A DNA stretch of 5,542 nt from Ignavibacteriales bacterium (GTDB lineage: Bacteria > Bacteroidota > Ignavibacteria > Ignavibacteriales > Ignavibacteriaceae). The stretch spans positions 1 to 5,542 of the forward strand of contig JAGUXE010000093.1 in NCBI GenBank assembly GCA_020061995.1, written 5' to 3'. A model generated the notes under the pieces. It did not search any database, was not told the DNA's origin, and saw only the letters and a program-made list of their open reading frames with translations. Positions 5,511 to 5,542 of the stretch are shown piece after piece (within the stretch, counting starts at the first letter, position 1; each line of letters begins with the position of its first letter). A program made the position numbers and the translations under genes.

Positions 5511-5542
5511 TCAATCAGTAAATTGAATTTTAGAATATTGAA
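5511..5542 (-). CDS. Possible last codons of an unidentified gene
   Basis: The terminator at 5476-5504 implies a minus-strand gene ending close to its right. The frame read from 5540 gives QYSKIQFTD and a TGA at 5513-5511, seven bases before the stem, the spacing expected for a gene end. A second frame stops at 5532-5530 and is an alternative; the third runs into the hairpin. Too few residues are visible to suggest a function. Confidence 0.25.
   Translation of the reverse strand, partial: QYSKIQFTD

Noticed and set aside
1..5542. Mobile elements, CRISPR arrays, tRNA genes, defence or toxin-antitoxin systems
   Set aside because: Looked for in all gaps and on both strands; no repeats with regular spacing, transposase motifs, target duplications or cloverleaf-like sequences were seen.

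Overview
The window is AT-rich (about one third G+C by eye) and every recognisable gene lies on the minus strand. The content is bacterial housekeeping: transcription termination factor Rho (cut by the left edge), a bifunctional folate synthase (FolC), the two subunits of an NAD-linked class 1B dihydroorotate dehydrogenase (PyrD and PyrK), a DinB-family protein and a bacterioferritin. A Rho of ordinary length in its N-terminal half, a PyrK/PyrD pair, low G+C and one Bacteroidetes-style promoter suggest the Bacteroidetes/Chlorobi/Ignavibacteria group, with an Ignavibacteria-like organism as my best guess. This taxonomic call is inference; no marker gene settles it.

In transcription order (right to left): the 3' edge of an unidentified gene may lie at 5511-5542, closed by a strong intrinsic terminator (5476-5504). 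Next comes a bacterioferritin (4821-5321), preceded by a 15-bp 7-1-7 palindrome and followed by two tandem hairpin/T-tract terminators (4791-4811 and 4728-4764). A DinB-family gene (4156-4620) with a very good Shine-Dalgarno follows. A 104-bp gap holds a candidate promoter and a structured leader. Then comes the tightly packed pyrK-pyrD-folC group: pyrK and pyrD overlap by one base and pyrD and folC are 8 bp apart. After 138 bp without a convincing gene, rho runs off the left edge.

PyrK and PyrD form the enzyme for the fourth step of pyrimidine synthesis, passing electrons from dihydroorotate through FMN, [2Fe-2S] and FAD to NAD+. FolC makes and polyglutamates folates, which feed thymidylate and purine synthesis, so the three-gene group is coherent as nucleotide-precursor metabolism. 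Bacterioferritin stores iron; DinB, Rho and bacterioferritin have no evident functional link to the operon.

I see no mobile element, CRISPR array, tRNA/rRNA gene, defence system or toxin-antitoxin pair, and nothing that amounts to a new biological system. The points worth a second look are regulatory: non-ATG starts in both pyr genes, with the pyrK start inside an inverted repeat; the palindrome before the bacterioferritin; and a tiny plus-strand reading frame with a near-ideal ribosome binding site between folC and rho.
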